DNA of 64,000 nucleotides, taken from an uncultured Mucilaginibacter sp. Its GTDB lineage: Bacteria > Bacteroidota > Bacteroidia > Sphingobacteriales > Sphingobacteriaceae. The translations under genes were made by a program, and so were the position numbers. Below the pieces are notes generated by a model, which searched no databases, was not told the origin of the DNA, and worked only from the letters and a program-made list of their open reading frames with translations. Positions 55,052 to 64,000 of this stretch are shown in pieces. Location of the stretch: contig NZ_CAJYGQ010000005.1 of assembly GCF_913773635.1 (NCBI RefSeq), positions 62,001 to 126,000 on the forward strand. The letters are read 5' to 3'. Positions within the stretch are counted from its first letter, which is position 1; each line of letters opens with the position of its first letter.

Positions 55052-56581
55052 TTAACTGATAACATCAACATTGTTTGCCAGGTTACGATAGTTGATTTTT
55101 TCTTTAGGATTAGTGCCGTTCAAAAACTCCTCAACATTAGTATACCCATCACCGTCGCTGTCTAAAGCGCCGTCTTTTGCATCTTTAGGGTTCAGGCCAT
55201 TTTTTACTTCCCAGTCATCGGGCATGCCGTCTCCGTCGGTATCTTTAAGAACCTGCGATGGTTTAAAGCTTAGTACAGGATAGCCACCAACCTCAGCAAT
55301 ATCTTTAATAATACCGGTTTTAGTGGTGGTTTTACCGGTACGTACCATTTCGGTAACGCGTTTGTCAACCGCGTCACGTTTTGGCAGGGTTGCGCCAGCT
55401 TTAGCCAGAACAGATTCAAACGCAGCTTCGGCGGTTTGATGCGGAGCAACCGGCCATCCTTCAAACGGTGTGTTTACGCGAGCCAGTTTCTTTATGTCGT
55501 CTTCGTTCTGGTTAGCTCCTTTGGCGCGCATACCTTCCCAGTTGTTATTAGTAGCCTCCTTGTTGCCATCCATAATGTTGCCGGCAACATACCATTTGCC
55601 CGGCCTAACCGGGGCCTTAGGGAACCACCCGCCCTCTGCCCAGGCGCTTCCCGGTGAGTATTGGCTTCTTTGTTCAATACGGGCAAATACACTGCGCATA
55701 TCATCATTAGTTGCGGGCCCTGGTTTAAAATAATTATTTATGATGTTGATTAATGAAGTTTCGTCGCCGCCGTCGATTGACCGATGACGCCAGTTGAAAA
55801 TAACATTATTACGAAGATCAAAAGCGCCCGACATACCTATTGATGGATTACGCGCTGTATTGCTTGCCAGCAAGTTATGGTGAAATGTTGATGGATTGCC
55901 ACCCCAGGTACCTCCAAACGCATGCCCTTTAGCATCTAACGCCTCGCTCGAAATTGTCCATTGAATGGTGATGTTTTCGGCCGGGTCTTTAATTTGCGTT
56001 TTGCCGTCAAATGATGGCCTCATATGCCTGTAAAGCGATATATTTTCATCCATACCCCAACTGGTTGAACAGTGATCAATAATGATATGATGATAAGGGA
56101 TACCGCCAATATTATCGTCGCCCTGACCGCCAACCGGCACGCCACGGCGAACGCGAAGGTGACGTATGATTACATTGTATGTATTAATATTTAATGTGCC
56201 CGCTATGCAAATACCATCTCCGGGGGCCGATTGACCTGCAATGGTAATATCGGGACTATTAATGTCAAGGTCCTTATCTATTTTGATAGTACCTGCCACA
56301 CGAAAGACTATAATGCGTGGACCTTCGGCTGCTAAAGCAGCGCGTAGACTGCCGGCACCACTATCATTCAGGTTAGTTACGGTAATAACTTTACCACCTC
56401 GGCCGCCGGTGGTAAACATGCCGCCGCCCCATGCGCCTGGAAATGCCGGTATAGCGGTTTCGGGTAAACGGGGAGGATGTGGGGGAATTTGTCCTTGCTC
56501 CTGCGCATTTACGCGCTGTGCGTTTGATGAAAATGCAAGTGCAAACAAACCTGCTACTGCAAACTTATACGATGTTCTCAT
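55052..56581 (-). CDS. Secreted pectate lyase (PL1-like) with C-terminal Ca-binding repeats
   Basis: Beta-helix polysaccharide lyase of about 509 residues from the ATG at 56581. The longer start at 56602 adds seven residues before the signal peptide. The signal ends near NAQ. The N-terminal part has the pectate-lyase features GGRGGKVITVTNLNDSG and GTIKIDKDLDI, with the catalytic-face segment HHIIIDHCSTSWGMDE. The last 60 residues hold thrombospondin type 3-like repeats (DTDGDGMPDDWE, DSDGDGYTNVEEF), which bind calcium. It acts on pectic galacturonan by elimination. Neighbours at 59-64 kb are also secreted polysaccharide enzymes. Confidence 0.88.
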   Translation of the reverse strand: MRTSYKFAVAGLFALAFSSNAQRVNAQEQGQIPPHPPRLPETAIPAFPGAWGGGMFTTGGRGGKVITVTNLNDSGAGSLRAALAAEGPRIIVFRVAGTIKIDKDLDINSPDITIAGQSAPGDGICIAGTLNINTYNVIIRHLRVRRGVPVGGQGDDNIGGIPYHHIIIDHCSTSWGMDENISLYRHMRPSFDGKTQIKDPAENITIQWTISSEALDAKGHAFGGTWGGNPSTFHHNLLASNTARNPSIGMSGAFDLRNNVIFNWRHRSIDGGDETSLINIINNYFKPGPATNDDMRSVFARIEQRSQYSPGSAWAEGGWFPKAPVRPGKWYVAGNIMDGNKEATNNNWEGMRAKGANQNEDDIKKLARVNTPFEGWPVAPHQTAEAAFESVLAKAGATLPKRDAVDKRVTEMVRTGKTTTKTGIIKDIAEVGGYPVLSFKPSQVLKDTDGDGMPDDWEVKNGLNPKDAKDGALDSDGDGYTNVEEFLNGTNPKEKINYRNLANNVDVIS

Positions 56582-56728
56582 TTTAGTATAAAATCTTGAC
56601 AAGTTTTTATTGGTTTATAAATCAAGAAGTTAAATATAAAATAAGGGCTATAAAATGATTGTAACATTTACGTTTTAAAACGTTGACCTCAGTTTAAAGC
56701 CGTAGTTGCGAACAAATAGAACATAAAA

Positions 56729-56763
56729 ACAAAGCGCATCTTTCAAAGAAAGATGCGCTTTGT
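56729..56763 (-). terminator. Terminator after ilvE
   Basis: ACAAAGCGCATCTTTC and its complement form a long stem with a short loop, followed on the minus strand by TTTTTAT. Confidence 0.88.
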
Positions 56764-56787
56764 AAATTCTATTCTGCAGGTGTTAAA

Positions 56788-57855
56788 TTATATCATATAG
56801 TTCCAGCTATGCGTATCTGCCGCACGTCCGTAACGTATATCATTTAACGAATTCAGTAATTTTTTTGAAAATTCACGGCTTGCCGGATCGCTCAGCGTTA
56901 ACTCTTCGCCCTCGTAATTAATTGCACCAATAGGAGCAATAGTAGCAGCAGTGCCTGCTCCAAATGCATCAGTAAGTTTACCGCTGCGTGCGGCTTCAAC
57001 AATTTCGGTTATAGGTACACGGCGCTCTTCTACGGTAATACCCCAGTCTTTAGCTAAAGCAATAACCGTATCACGGGTTACACCATCTAAAATGGTATCA
57101 CGGGTTGATGGGGTTACTAACTTGCCATCAATTAAAAACATAACGTTTGCAGCACCAAGCTCTTCGGCATACTGATGCTCTTTTGAGTCGGTCCAGATCA
57201 TTTGGTCAAAACCTTCCTCAACTGCTTTACGGCTTGGCAGCATTGAGCCTGCATAGTTTCCGGCTGCCTTGGCAAAACCAAAGCCACCTTCGGCAGCACG
57301 AGTATATTTGGTTTCAAACTTTACACGTAAAGGCTTGGTAAAGTAAGGCCCAACCGGGCAGGTTAGTACAATGAATTTATAAGTGTTTGATGGCACCACA
57401 CCCAAATAAGGGTCGGTGGCAAACATAAACGGACGAATGTATAATGAATATCCATCGGCTGCCGGCACCCAGTCGCGCTCTACGTCAACCAGTGCGGCAA
57501 TGCTTTGTATAAACATATCAACCGGTAACTCAGGTGCGCATAAACGCTCGGCCGATTTATTGAAACGTGCAGCATTCTTGTCAGGGCGGAATACCGATAC
57601 GTTGCCATCGGCATGGCGGTATGCTTTTAATCCTTCAAAAAATGCCTGACCATAGTGTAATGATGAAATAGCCGGGCTTAACGCAATAGGACCGTAAGGT
57701 AAAATTTCAAAATTCTTCCATTCACCGTCGGCATAATCAGCCACCAGCATGTGGTCGGTAAAAGTGTGGCCAAAGGTCAGCTGGCTAAAATCTGTTTGAG
57801 CCAGGCGCGATTGGGTGTTTTTCGTTATCTTGATGTCAAGCGTTTCTGTAGTCAT
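56788..57855 (-). CDS. ilvE: Branched-chain amino acid aminotransferase
   Basis: PLP enzyme that transaminates the branched-chain 2-oxo acids, the last step of Leu, Ile and Val synthesis. The 355-residue class IV transaminase has SLHYGQAFFEGLKAYR (about 65-80), the PLP lysine K196 in FAKAAGNYAGSM, and the GTAATIAPIG phosphate-binding segment near 300. The larger eukaryote-like BCAT form is usual in this phylum. It is monocistronic, with a terminator. A near-match -7 box (TAAATTGC) lies upstream. Confidence 0.95.
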   Translation of the reverse strand: MTTETLDIKITKNTQSRLAQTDFSQLTFGHTFTDHMLVADYADGEWKNFEILPYGPIALSPAISSLHYGQAFFEGLKAYRHADGNVSVFRPDKNAARFNKSAERLCAPELPVDMFIQSIAALVDVERDWVPAADGYSLYIRPFMFATDPYLGVVPSNTYKFIVLTCPVGPYFTKPLRVKFETKYTRAAEGGFGFAKAAGNYAGSMLPSRKAVEEGFDQMIWTDSKEHQYAEELGAANVMFLIDGKLVTPSTRDTILDGVTRDTVIALAKDWGITVEERRVPITEIVEAARSGKLTDAFGAGTAATIAPIGAINYEGEELTLSDPASREFSKKLLNSLNDIRYGRAADTHSWNYMI

Positions 57856-58091
57856 GGCCTGATGATTAAAAAAGTAAGGCTGGCAATTTAAGATTTTTTG
57901 TGCTTAAAGGCTAATGAGTTGCTAATTAAAACTAATTTGTGTCAGGATTAAGGTGCTTTTAGCGGCAAAAACACGAGTGTGTTGTAATAATTAAGCATAT
58001 GATAAATATTGTTAATTGCTTGTATTTGAACCTGAGAAGTTTAGATTTGTAATTAACTAAATCCTTATTCGGACTACAAAATATTACCCCC

Positions 58092-59240
58092 ATGAAAAAA
58101 ATACTATTAACTGCCCTTGCCGCGCTTCCGGTGGCAACTATGGCACAAACCGGTGCCTTTACCGTAAAAGGTAAAATTGGTAAAGTGGATGCTCCTGCAA
58201 AAGCTTACGTTCAATACCGTAAAGACGGAAAACTTGTAGTTGACTCGGCAATGGTTAAAAACGGCGAGTTTGAGTTTAAAGGAACTGTGGCTGCTCCGAG
58301 CCAGGGCTACGTATTATTGAGCAAAAAGGGCGACGGCATGAACAAGGTACGCGATTACCAGCAAATTTATTTTGAAAGCGGCGTAATTAACATCACCAAC
58401 ACGGCCGATTCATTGGGTACAGCAACCGTTACAGGTACACCAACAAATGCCGAAAATGAAGCATATAAAGTAATGAATAAACCCGTTACTGCTTTATATG
58501 CCGAAATGAACGCAAAGGCTAAAGCAACTCCTGCTGCCGACAGACAAAAACCTGAGTTTAAAAAGGAAATGGAGGCAATGGAGAAAAAGGCCGACGAGCA
58601 GTCTGACATAATTAGCAGAAAGTTTGTTAAGCAATACCCTAAGTCATTAATCAGCTTAAATTTAATTGGTAACATGGCTTACGGAATGGACTATGCCGAA
58701 ATTGCCCCTTTGTATGCTGCTCTTGCACCATCGGTTAAAGACAGTGAAAGCGGCAAGAAGCTGGGCGATCAATTAGCTAAAATGAAAGTTGTGGCAATTG
58801 GTGCTGTGGCTCCTGAATTTGCCATGGCCGATACCACCGGTGCTATGGTTAAGTTATCATCTTTCCGTGGTAAATATGTGCTTGTTGATTTATGGGCATC
58901 ATGGTGTGGTCCTTGCCGCCAGGAAAACCCTAACGTAGTGCGTAATTTTAATAAATACAAAGATCGTAACTTTACGGTATTAGGCGTTTCATTAGATCGT
59001 CCGGATGCAAAAGATAAATGGTTAGCTGCCATTAAAAAAGACGGCTTAACCTGGACTCATGTATCTGATTTAAAGTTTTGGGATAACGAGGTTGCCAAAG
59101 CCTGGGGTGTACGTGCCATACCACAAAACTTTTTATTAGATCCAAATGGTAAAGTAATAGCTAAAAACTTACGTGGCGACGCGCTGGATGCCAAGCTTGG
59201 TGAAATTTTGACCAAAGCTGAAAAGGTTAAAGCCGAGTAA
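58092..59240 (+). CDS. TlpA-type thioredoxin-fold protein with DUF4369 domain (paralogue)
   Basis: Periplasmic thiol-disulfide protein of 382 residues and paralogue of the 49503-50684 protein. A signal peptide (about 1-19) is followed by DUF4369 (AFTVKGKIGKVDAP onward). A helical linker precedes a TlpA domain with WASWCGPCRQENPNVV (CGPC motif, about 274-277), almost identical to the other copy. The C-terminal segment FLLDPNGKVIAKNLRG also matches. Key residues are intact in both. A TAnnTTTG box (TAGATTTG) is at 58042-58049. A strong terminator follows. Confidence 0.9.
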   Translation: MKKILLTALAALPVATMAQTGAFTVKGKIGKVDAPAKAYVQYRKDGKLVVDSAMVKNGEFEFKGTVAAPSQGYVLLSKKGDGMNKVRDYQQIYFESGVINITNTADSLGTATVTGTPTNAENEAYKVMNKPVTALYAEMNAKAKATPAADRQKPEFKKEMEAMEKKADEQSDIISRKFVKQYPKSLISLNLIGNMAYGMDYAEIAPLYAALAPSVKDSESGKKLGDQLAKMKVVAIGAVAPEFAMADTTGAMVKLSSFRGKYVLVDLWASWCGPCRQENPNVVRNFNKYKDRNFTVLGVSLDRPDAKDKWLAAIKKDGLTWTHVSDLKFWDNEVAKAWGVRAIPQNFLLDPNGKVIAKNLRGDALDAKLGEILTKAEKVKAE

Positions 59241-59258
59241 TAAGGTTTCAATCCAAAC

Positions 59259-59300
59259 AAAAGAAGCACCGTTGCATTGCAGTGGTGCTTCTTTTGTTTT
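59259..59300 (+). terminator. Terminator after the second TlpA gene
   Basis: AAAAGAAGCACC and its complement, with a 13-base loop, followed by TTTTGTTTT. Confidence 0.82.
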
Positions 59301-59339
59301 ATAGGCAACACGATGTATTGCTTGCCTTTTTCTTTACTG

Positions 59340-61214
59340 TTACCAATTACTAAGTAATGCAGGAGTGTTATTAGTGATTTTGATACCTGCCGGAATCAAA
59401 TAAACCTTAAATGCTTTTTTACTATTGGCATTAACTCTGGTTTCAAAACCTACCAGCGCGGTACCCGGGTTAGCGGCATCGTAGCTATGAGGAGGAGCTG
59501 TACTCCATGTTTGAAGTTCAATACCCTCAATTCCTTCAACCTTTAGGTGCATTTGCTTGCCGTTTTGCTGCAGGGTAAGCTCATTGCCTTTAATTGATGC
59601 CACACTTGCCGGAGTAAGCATTGCCCATCTTATCATGCATTCTTTGCTTCCGGTTTCAACTTCATCACTAATAAGCATATATTCATTATTAACAATGGCA
59701 ACGCCACGCTCTGCCTTTTGTAAATCTTCTTTGTAGGCAGGTGTAATATCCATTACAGCGTACATAAACTTAGGCTTGTCAGACGACTTTATAATTTTTG
59801 CCTCGCCCTTAACATCTTGCTTGTGGCCGTTAACTGTAAGTGTACTGTGCGAAAAATTTGCGTATCTGAATACATCCCATCGTTGCGAGTTTTGCCCCAT
59901 CTCCCATATGCTTAACCCTGCCGATTCAAGTGAGTTGTACTGCTCCATGCCTAAATCAGCAGACCAGCGGTTGCCCTCAAAATCGGCCACAAAAGAGCCG
60001 ATATCCATGTGCCCATGGCTCTCTGACGGACTGCCGCCTTTAAAGCCGGCGTATATGCCCTTTTGCCTGCGCCAGTCGGTACGCATAATGGCAACCTGGT
60101 TTGCACCTTTGCCTTGCCATATTTTGTTTACAGGCGGCTTTGCAGCACTTATGTTTGTTGTGCCTGCCCAAATAATAGCAGCAGGCAAAATGCGATTACT
60201 TTTTGCGTTAAACTTTTTTGTTTGCAGGTAGGTTTTTTCAACAAACAGAAGGGATGGATCTTTAAGTTGATTGGCAAACCAAAACATGGCCGGTTGCAAG
60301 CCTTCAATTCCACCCGCATCTGAGTAGTTAAATGGTATACCTGATGGACCTGTAAGAAACTCATAAAAAGTACCGGTATTCATAAAGCCTGGTTGGCTTT
60401 TCAAACCAAAGTTGGTACCAAAAAGCTTTTCCATTGCGCTTATAAAAAACACATTGAATGATGTGCCGTAGCCCCAATAACTGTAGCCTTCTTTATAGCC
60501 ACCGTCAGGAGCATACTCTTTCATTGGCTTTTGTATAGTGCTAACAGCGCGGTTTAATATGTTTTTTGCCAACGATGAATTACGCTCATAGATAGCGATA
60601 GCGCCGTAGCTTAAACCGGTGTTACAAACCTGGTTCCAGTTGTTGGTTGCCTGCAGCCAGCTGTTATACTTGCTGTTAAGTGAGGGTTCGAGCCCTTTTG
60701 TTATAATGGCTTCGCTAATTATGGTTCGTGATTTTGGTGACAGGCCGTTGTACAACCAATCATAACCAATGGCAACTGCCAGGCTCATCTCAGCCACATC
60801 TAAAAAATGACTCGGGTTCCAATCTGTAAAATTACTTACAGCCAGCATTTCTTCTTCAGCACGCTTCAAGTATTTATCTTCATTGGTAATGCGCCACGCG
60901 TATGATAAAAAGAATATTCTGCGCAGGGCTTCACGAGATACGCTTAGCAGCCTTCTTCCGGTAACAATGCGTTCCTGTACTTTAGCTGTAAGCATGTCTT
61001 CGCACTCGGTAATAATACTTTTGTGTACGTTAAGCCAAAGCGTATCTTGCTTTAACAGCGCCTTAATCTGTGCCTCATCCTTTTTAAGTATTAGCAACCG
61101 CGGATGCTGCCCAAATTTTGTAGTGTCAATAGTAGTTTGAGCTCGTACGTTTAAGGCAAACAATATAATGGCAATTAAAGCCAGTGATATTTTACGATAA
61201 GTGATGTATTTCAT
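59340..61214 (-). CDS. Heparinase II/III-like polysaccharide lyase
   Basis: Exported enzyme of 624 residues: signal peptide (about 1-25), an alpha/alpha toroid (about 26-350), then an antiparallel beta-sandwich. Landmarks are HPRLLILKKDE after the signal, NNWNQVCNTGLSYGA, GYKEGYSYWGYG, and in the beta part ESHGHMDIGSFVADF, where a conserved His/Asp pair sits in the lyase family. These proteins cleave uronic-acid polysaccharides such as heparin-like glycans or alginate; the substrate here is undetermined. It may form a saccharide-degrading cluster with its neighbours, although spacing and lack of a common promoter leave this open. Confidence 0.85.
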   Translation of the reverse strand: MKYITYRKISLALIAIILFALNVRAQTTIDTTKFGQHPRLLILKKDEAQIKALLKQDTLWLNVHKSIITECEDMLTAKVQERIVTGRRLLSVSREALRRIFFLSYAWRITNEDKYLKRAEEEMLAVSNFTDWNPSHFLDVAEMSLAVAIGYDWLYNGLSPKSRTIISEAIITKGLEPSLNSKYNSWLQATNNWNQVCNTGLSYGAIAIYERNSSLAKNILNRAVSTIQKPMKEYAPDGGYKEGYSYWGYGTSFNVFFISAMEKLFGTNFGLKSQPGFMNTGTFYEFLTGPSGIPFNYSDAGGIEGLQPAMFWFANQLKDPSLLFVEKTYLQTKKFNAKSNRILPAAIIWAGTTNISAAKPPVNKIWQGKGANQVAIMRTDWRRQKGIYAGFKGGSPSESHGHMDIGSFVADFEGNRWSADLGMEQYNSLESAGLSIWEMGQNSQRWDVFRYANFSHSTLTVNGHKQDVKGEAKIIKSSDKPKFMYAVMDITPAYKEDLQKAERGVAIVNNEYMLISDEVETGSKECMIRWAMLTPASVASIKGNELTLQQNGKQMHLKVEGIEGIELQTWSTAPPHSYDAANPGTALVGFETRVNANSKKAFKVYLIPAGIKITNNTPALLSNW

Positions 61215-61299
61215 GTGGTAATTATAGGTTTAAGTTTTTCGTTGTAAAATAGGGTAGGAGACTTTACAAGCTTTTTATTTGTGTAATTGAAGTTTTAGG

Positions 61300-62232
61300 T
61301 TAAAGCCTCATAAACTTTACAACATCGTCAACAAAAATTTTTTGTTGATCTACGAAAGGGTAATGTGAACAGTTATCAATTGTGTCAAAGTATTTAAGAC
61401 CAATGATGTTTTGTATGTCTTGGAGTTGCTTGTTAGAAAAAATTCTATCCTGCTTACCATAGATTCCAAATAGTTTTACCCCTTTAGTTTTTATGTTTCT
61501 AAGAATCTGCTTGGTGTCAATATTTACCTGCTTCTCGTTTTTTTAGAAAAGTAGCGGAGCTTGATCATTACGAATGTTAGCGCGGCCGAATTCACTGTTT
61601 TTATAGTCAGCTTCTAATTGTATTGATTGTGGTGTGGAATAAGGCATACGGAAATAGCCGTATGCTGATGCAATCTCGTAACACTTTTTACGAAACTCTG
61701 CACTATTATGATTGAGGGTTTTGATATAAGATATCTGCTTCAACATGGCAGAATCCTTTTTCGCTATAGCAGTTTGAGAAGTGCTTTTTAGTATATGATC
61801 ATACGTCTCTTGTTGAGTAAATAATGCACCTGCCAGTATAAGTCGTTTTACCCTTTTCGGCCTGGCGTTGGTAAAAAGTGTGGCAACAATACCCCCAAAG
61901 CTGTGCCCAAGTATGGTAGCTGTTTTTAATTGATACTCCTGCATCAAATTATCCAGGTCGGTAATTGTCTCGTTAAAAGTCATGGTGGCTGCTGTGTCTT
62001 TTGAACGGCCTTCACCACGGCGGTCATAAGCAATAACGTAAAACCCTTTTTGTGCAAGTAATGGTGCAGTTGTGCCTTCAAATAAAGTTGCATTACCTCT
62101 TGGCCCACCATGAATATAGATTATGGCGGGGTTTTCAGGGTTGCCGTAGGCTTTGGAATAAATTTGTTGTGAACAAGCCTGGCTTGCTATAAGAAGAAGT
62201 GCTGTAAATAACTGAAAAAAAGTATACTTCAT
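61300..62232 (-). pseudogene. Alpha/beta hydrolase lipoprotein interrupted by an in-frame stop
   Basis: A full 310-codon alpha/beta hydrolase frame is broken by TAA at codon 230 (61543-61545). Before the stop lie a lipobox (C20), HGGPRGN (41-47), and the nucleophile elbow GHSFGG (S111). After it, in the same frame, come the acid D262 in YGKQDRIF and the histidine H290 in NCSHYP, ending at 61300. One base change from a Tyr, Lys or Leu codon would explain the stop. The truncated product lacks two of three catalytic residues and should be inactive. Read-through or a sequencing error is possible. Confidence 0.85.
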
Positions 62233-62234
62233 TA

Positions 62235-62275
62235 AGCGTGGTTAATTTGGCTTGAAAAGCCAGATTAACCACGCT
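62235..62275. repeat. Long hairpin just upstream of the hydrolase start codon
   Basis: AGCGTGGTTAAT at one end pairs with ATTAACCACGCT at the other. An inner TTGGCT-TGAA-AAGCCA stem extends it to about 18 pairs with one bulged G. No T run follows in either direction, so it is not a standard terminator. It lies two bases before the ATG at 62232. Confidence 0.6.
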
Positions 62276-62370
62276 AGTTTAAGCGCAACCGTTTAGGCAT
62301 TCATGCGCTTCAAAGCTATAAAAATCGCTTTACTATATTTTGCTTACTTAAAGCGATGAATAAATAAATA

Positions 62371-63660
62371 CTAAGGTAACGTAACAACTCCCTTTTGGTA
62401 ATAGTCTTTAATTCCTTTGCGCAGGTAGCCTCCGTCATCATCGGATGGTTCATTTTGTGCCGTTACACCATCGCCTCTTAAATCAAGGTAGGTGGTACAA
62501 TCGTTCGAGCCCCATCCAAACAAAAATCCGATAACTCCCGCTTCGCCGTAGTGTGCAATTTTCGATTTATCACCGTTTTGCATAACCGGCTGTAAAAAGT
62601 ATTGCACTCTGTTATCTTTATAATGACCCGGAGTACTGTTACAGCTTGCGGTTATGGTGTTGCCCATAGGTATTTGCCACAAAATAATTTTCTTGCCTAA
62701 ATCCTGATTCAACTTTTTTAAGTAGCGTTGAAAGCGGTCATAATCGCTCAGGTAATCGTTATCAGCACGAGGTTCCATTGACCACCACGAGTTTAATCGT
62801 CCGTAAACCAGTTGGTATAAACCGGCATCACGATCTGAGAACTCAGAAAAAAGTAGATCAAAGTTAGCGTTTAATGACTTGTAATAGTTGGCGGTTATGC
62901 CTGCATGCTCTTCAGGGTTATACTTATTGCCAATTACATCAACACCGGTAGACCATTGTGAGGCGTGCCATCCCAGCAATACGTTAGGAGCATACTTGTT
63001 TCGCATACTTACTATTGCCTGCGCTAAACCCTTGGCATTATTGCTGAAGCCCTGCACATCGGGATGGTTGCTTTGACTCACTTTTATTGTTCTCTTGGTT
63101 GCATCATCTTTAAACATCTGCATGTAGCCAAACAAATCGGGCTCATAATGAATTACAACCGTTTTGCCATAGCTTTTGCATATTTGAAGCAGGAGTTTAA
63201 AATCATCAAAATACTTTCTCATCAATTCGGCGTCGTTTAAATTGATGGTTGCGGGCTCTTGAAACCGATTGCGTGCAGGTACAATATTATAGTAAGTAAA
63301 TACAGGAACTTTGCCCATGCCACCAATTCCGTTCAGAAAATTACGCGCGTACTGACCCGACGGCCAGTTCCAGGTTGTCCAGCCGTTTGAAAATATGTCG
63401 CCGGCTAAATAAACATAAACATAATCAGCCTCATTTATAAAGCTGGCTCGCTGAGATACGTCTCCTTCAATACCAAAAGCTACCCGTTTGGGTAAGCCGG
63501 CAGGGATGGAGCCGTTAGCGGTAATACTTGTAAGGGAGGTAGTAGCTAATCTTTTTTCAGCTATAGCCATAGGTGCAACATCATCTTGCGGAGCTAAGCC
63601 AGCTTCTTTTCTGCAGCCAGCAGCAATCAGAAGTAATACAAAGAGCAGAGTTTTTTGCAT
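62371..63660 (-). CDS. Secreted lipoprotein of probable glycosidase-like TIM-barrel fold
   Basis: I do not recognise an established family. The 429 residues have a lipoprotein signal (lipobox AAGC, C16), a short linker, then a domain with alternating strands and helices that suits a TIM barrel. Features are GKVPVFTYYNIVPA, TVVIHYEPDLFG (a candidate acidic residue at the end of a strand), VLLGWHASQWS, LLFSEFSDRD and KKIILWQIPMGN. The strand-end Glu/Asp residues are as expected in glycoside hydrolases. It lies upstream of the alpha/beta hydrolase and the heparinase-like gene on the same strand. The family is unassigned and the substrate unknown. Confidence 0.6.
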   Translation of the reverse strand: MQKTLLFVLLLIAAGCRKEAGLAPQDDVAPMAIAEKRLATTSLTSITANGSIPAGLPKRVAFGIEGDVSQRASFINEADYVYVYLAGDIFSNGWTTWNWPSGQYARNFLNGIGGMGKVPVFTYYNIVPARNRFQEPATINLNDAELMRKYFDDFKLLLQICKSYGKTVVIHYEPDLFGYMQMFKDDATKRTIKVSQSNHPDVQGFSNNAKGLAQAIVSMRNKYAPNVLLGWHASQWSTGVDVIGNKYNPEEHAGITANYYKSLNANFDLLFSEFSDRDAGLYQLVYGRLNSWWSMEPRADNDYLSDYDRFQRYLKKLNQDLGKKIILWQIPMGNTITASCNSTPGHYKDNRVQYFLQPVMQNGDKSKIAHYGEAGVIGFLFGWGSNDCTTYLDLRGDGVTAQNEPSDDDGGYLRKGIKDYYQKGVVTLP

Positions 63661-64000
63661 ACAACAGTTAAATTAATTAGGTACAGTTTTATACGAAATG
63701 TAATTTAGATTGTTGTATGGCGCTGGTTAAAAAGTTTTCGTTGAATGCAGTTGTAATCCGGTTTAAAGCAGTATTTAATGACTATTTATACTGAATTGAT
63801 GTGTATTGATATGTCATTACCAGCCTAACTGAGAGAAATCGGCATTGACGTTAAAAAGTGATCACTTGAAAGACAGATTTCAACACACTGGTGTTATATA
63901 ACCGGGGAATTGGGAATAATATATCGTATAAAGCTGGTTTCTTACCGCAAAAATCTAAAAAACCACGTTGCAGAGGCGATGAGCACAATAACTCCTATAA
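63661..64000. other. Intergenic end region
   Basis: AT-rich stretch without a clear gene. On the minus strand a short open end (64000-63942) reads VIVLIASATWFFRFLR before a stop and could be the C-terminus of a membrane protein lying beyond the window, but this rests on about 19 codons. No promoter box or hairpin is clear. Confidence 0.35.

Noticed and set aside
61535..61560. Frameshift in the alpha/beta hydrolase at the seven-A run
   Set aside because: The downstream catalytic residues are in the same frame as the upstream part, so only a stop codon, not a frameshift, breaks the gene.
63942..64000. Possible C-terminus of a membrane protein on the minus strand
   Set aside because: Only about 19 codons are visible, without a family motif; mentioned within the end-region entry but not called as a gene.
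1..64000. CRISPR arrays, tRNA or rRNA genes, intact insertion sequences, phage genes
   Set aside because: No regularly spaced direct repeats, cloverleaf-like intergenic sequences, transposase or phage-like proteins were found.

Overview
The window looks like a chromosomal segment of a Bacteroidota bacterium, most likely a Sphingobacteriaceae member of the Mucilaginibacter/Pedobacter type. The grounds are moderate GC, no Shine-Dalgarno signals, many exact matches to the Bacteroidota -7 promoter box TAnnTTTG just upstream of start codons, and typical families: DUF4369-TlpA thioredoxins, a barrel-less TonB-plug/MG2 protein, and a sigma54 regulator-LptE-SecG-GroESL block. I see no rRNA, tRNA, CRISPR array, phage or intact insertion sequence. 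Most genes are housekeeping or envelope genes in short units, often closed by strong hairpin terminators.

Layout. 0-6 kb: partial DUF4272 gene, then 2-oxoglutarate dehydrogenase (sucA, sucB) on the minus strand. 6-17.5 kb: cytidine deaminase, a tandem pair of secreted NTF2-like proteins, a YdeI-like protein, parC, and metabolic or repair genes (epimerase, acid phosphatase, msrA, NlpC/P60 lipoprotein, aldo/keto reductase, outer-membrane protein). 17.6-30 kb: recA, a methyltransferase, a GH13 lipoprotein, a phospho-sugar mutase, a peptide-binding lipoprotein next to a YfcC carrier, and an AsmA-like protein. 30-38 kb: miaB, a decayed four-helix-bundle gene, then sigma54 activator-lptE-unknown-secG and groES-groEL. 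38-48 kb: mscS-type channel, sdaA, clpS, MG2/plug protein, dcd, then a phosphopantetheinyl transferase-lipB-SGNH hydrolase unit. 48-55 kb: a CLC antiporter of the fluoride type behind a crcB-type fluoride riboswitch, a TlpA protein, an arginase-fold protein, an epimerase, an unusual SerB-SerA hybrid and a universal stress protein. 55-63.7 kb: secreted polysaccharide-related enzymes (pectate lyase, heparinase II/III-like protein, a glycosidase-like lipoprotein, an interrupted alpha/beta hydrolase), with ilvE and a second TlpA protein between them.

The most noteworthy items are: (1) a phosphoserine phosphatase fused to a SerA remnant that has lost its NAD domain but keeps all three serine-binding residues of the ACT domain; (2) the fluoride riboswitch/CLC pair; (3) a decayed four-helix-bundle gene enclosed by inverted repeats that read into the 5' side of the sigma54 regulator; (4) two copies of a palindromic repeat sharing one core; (5) an array of TGCCA/TGACA elements before groES; (6) an alpha/beta hydrolase broken by one in-frame stop. 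Family assignments come from motif recognition by eye; no search was run.
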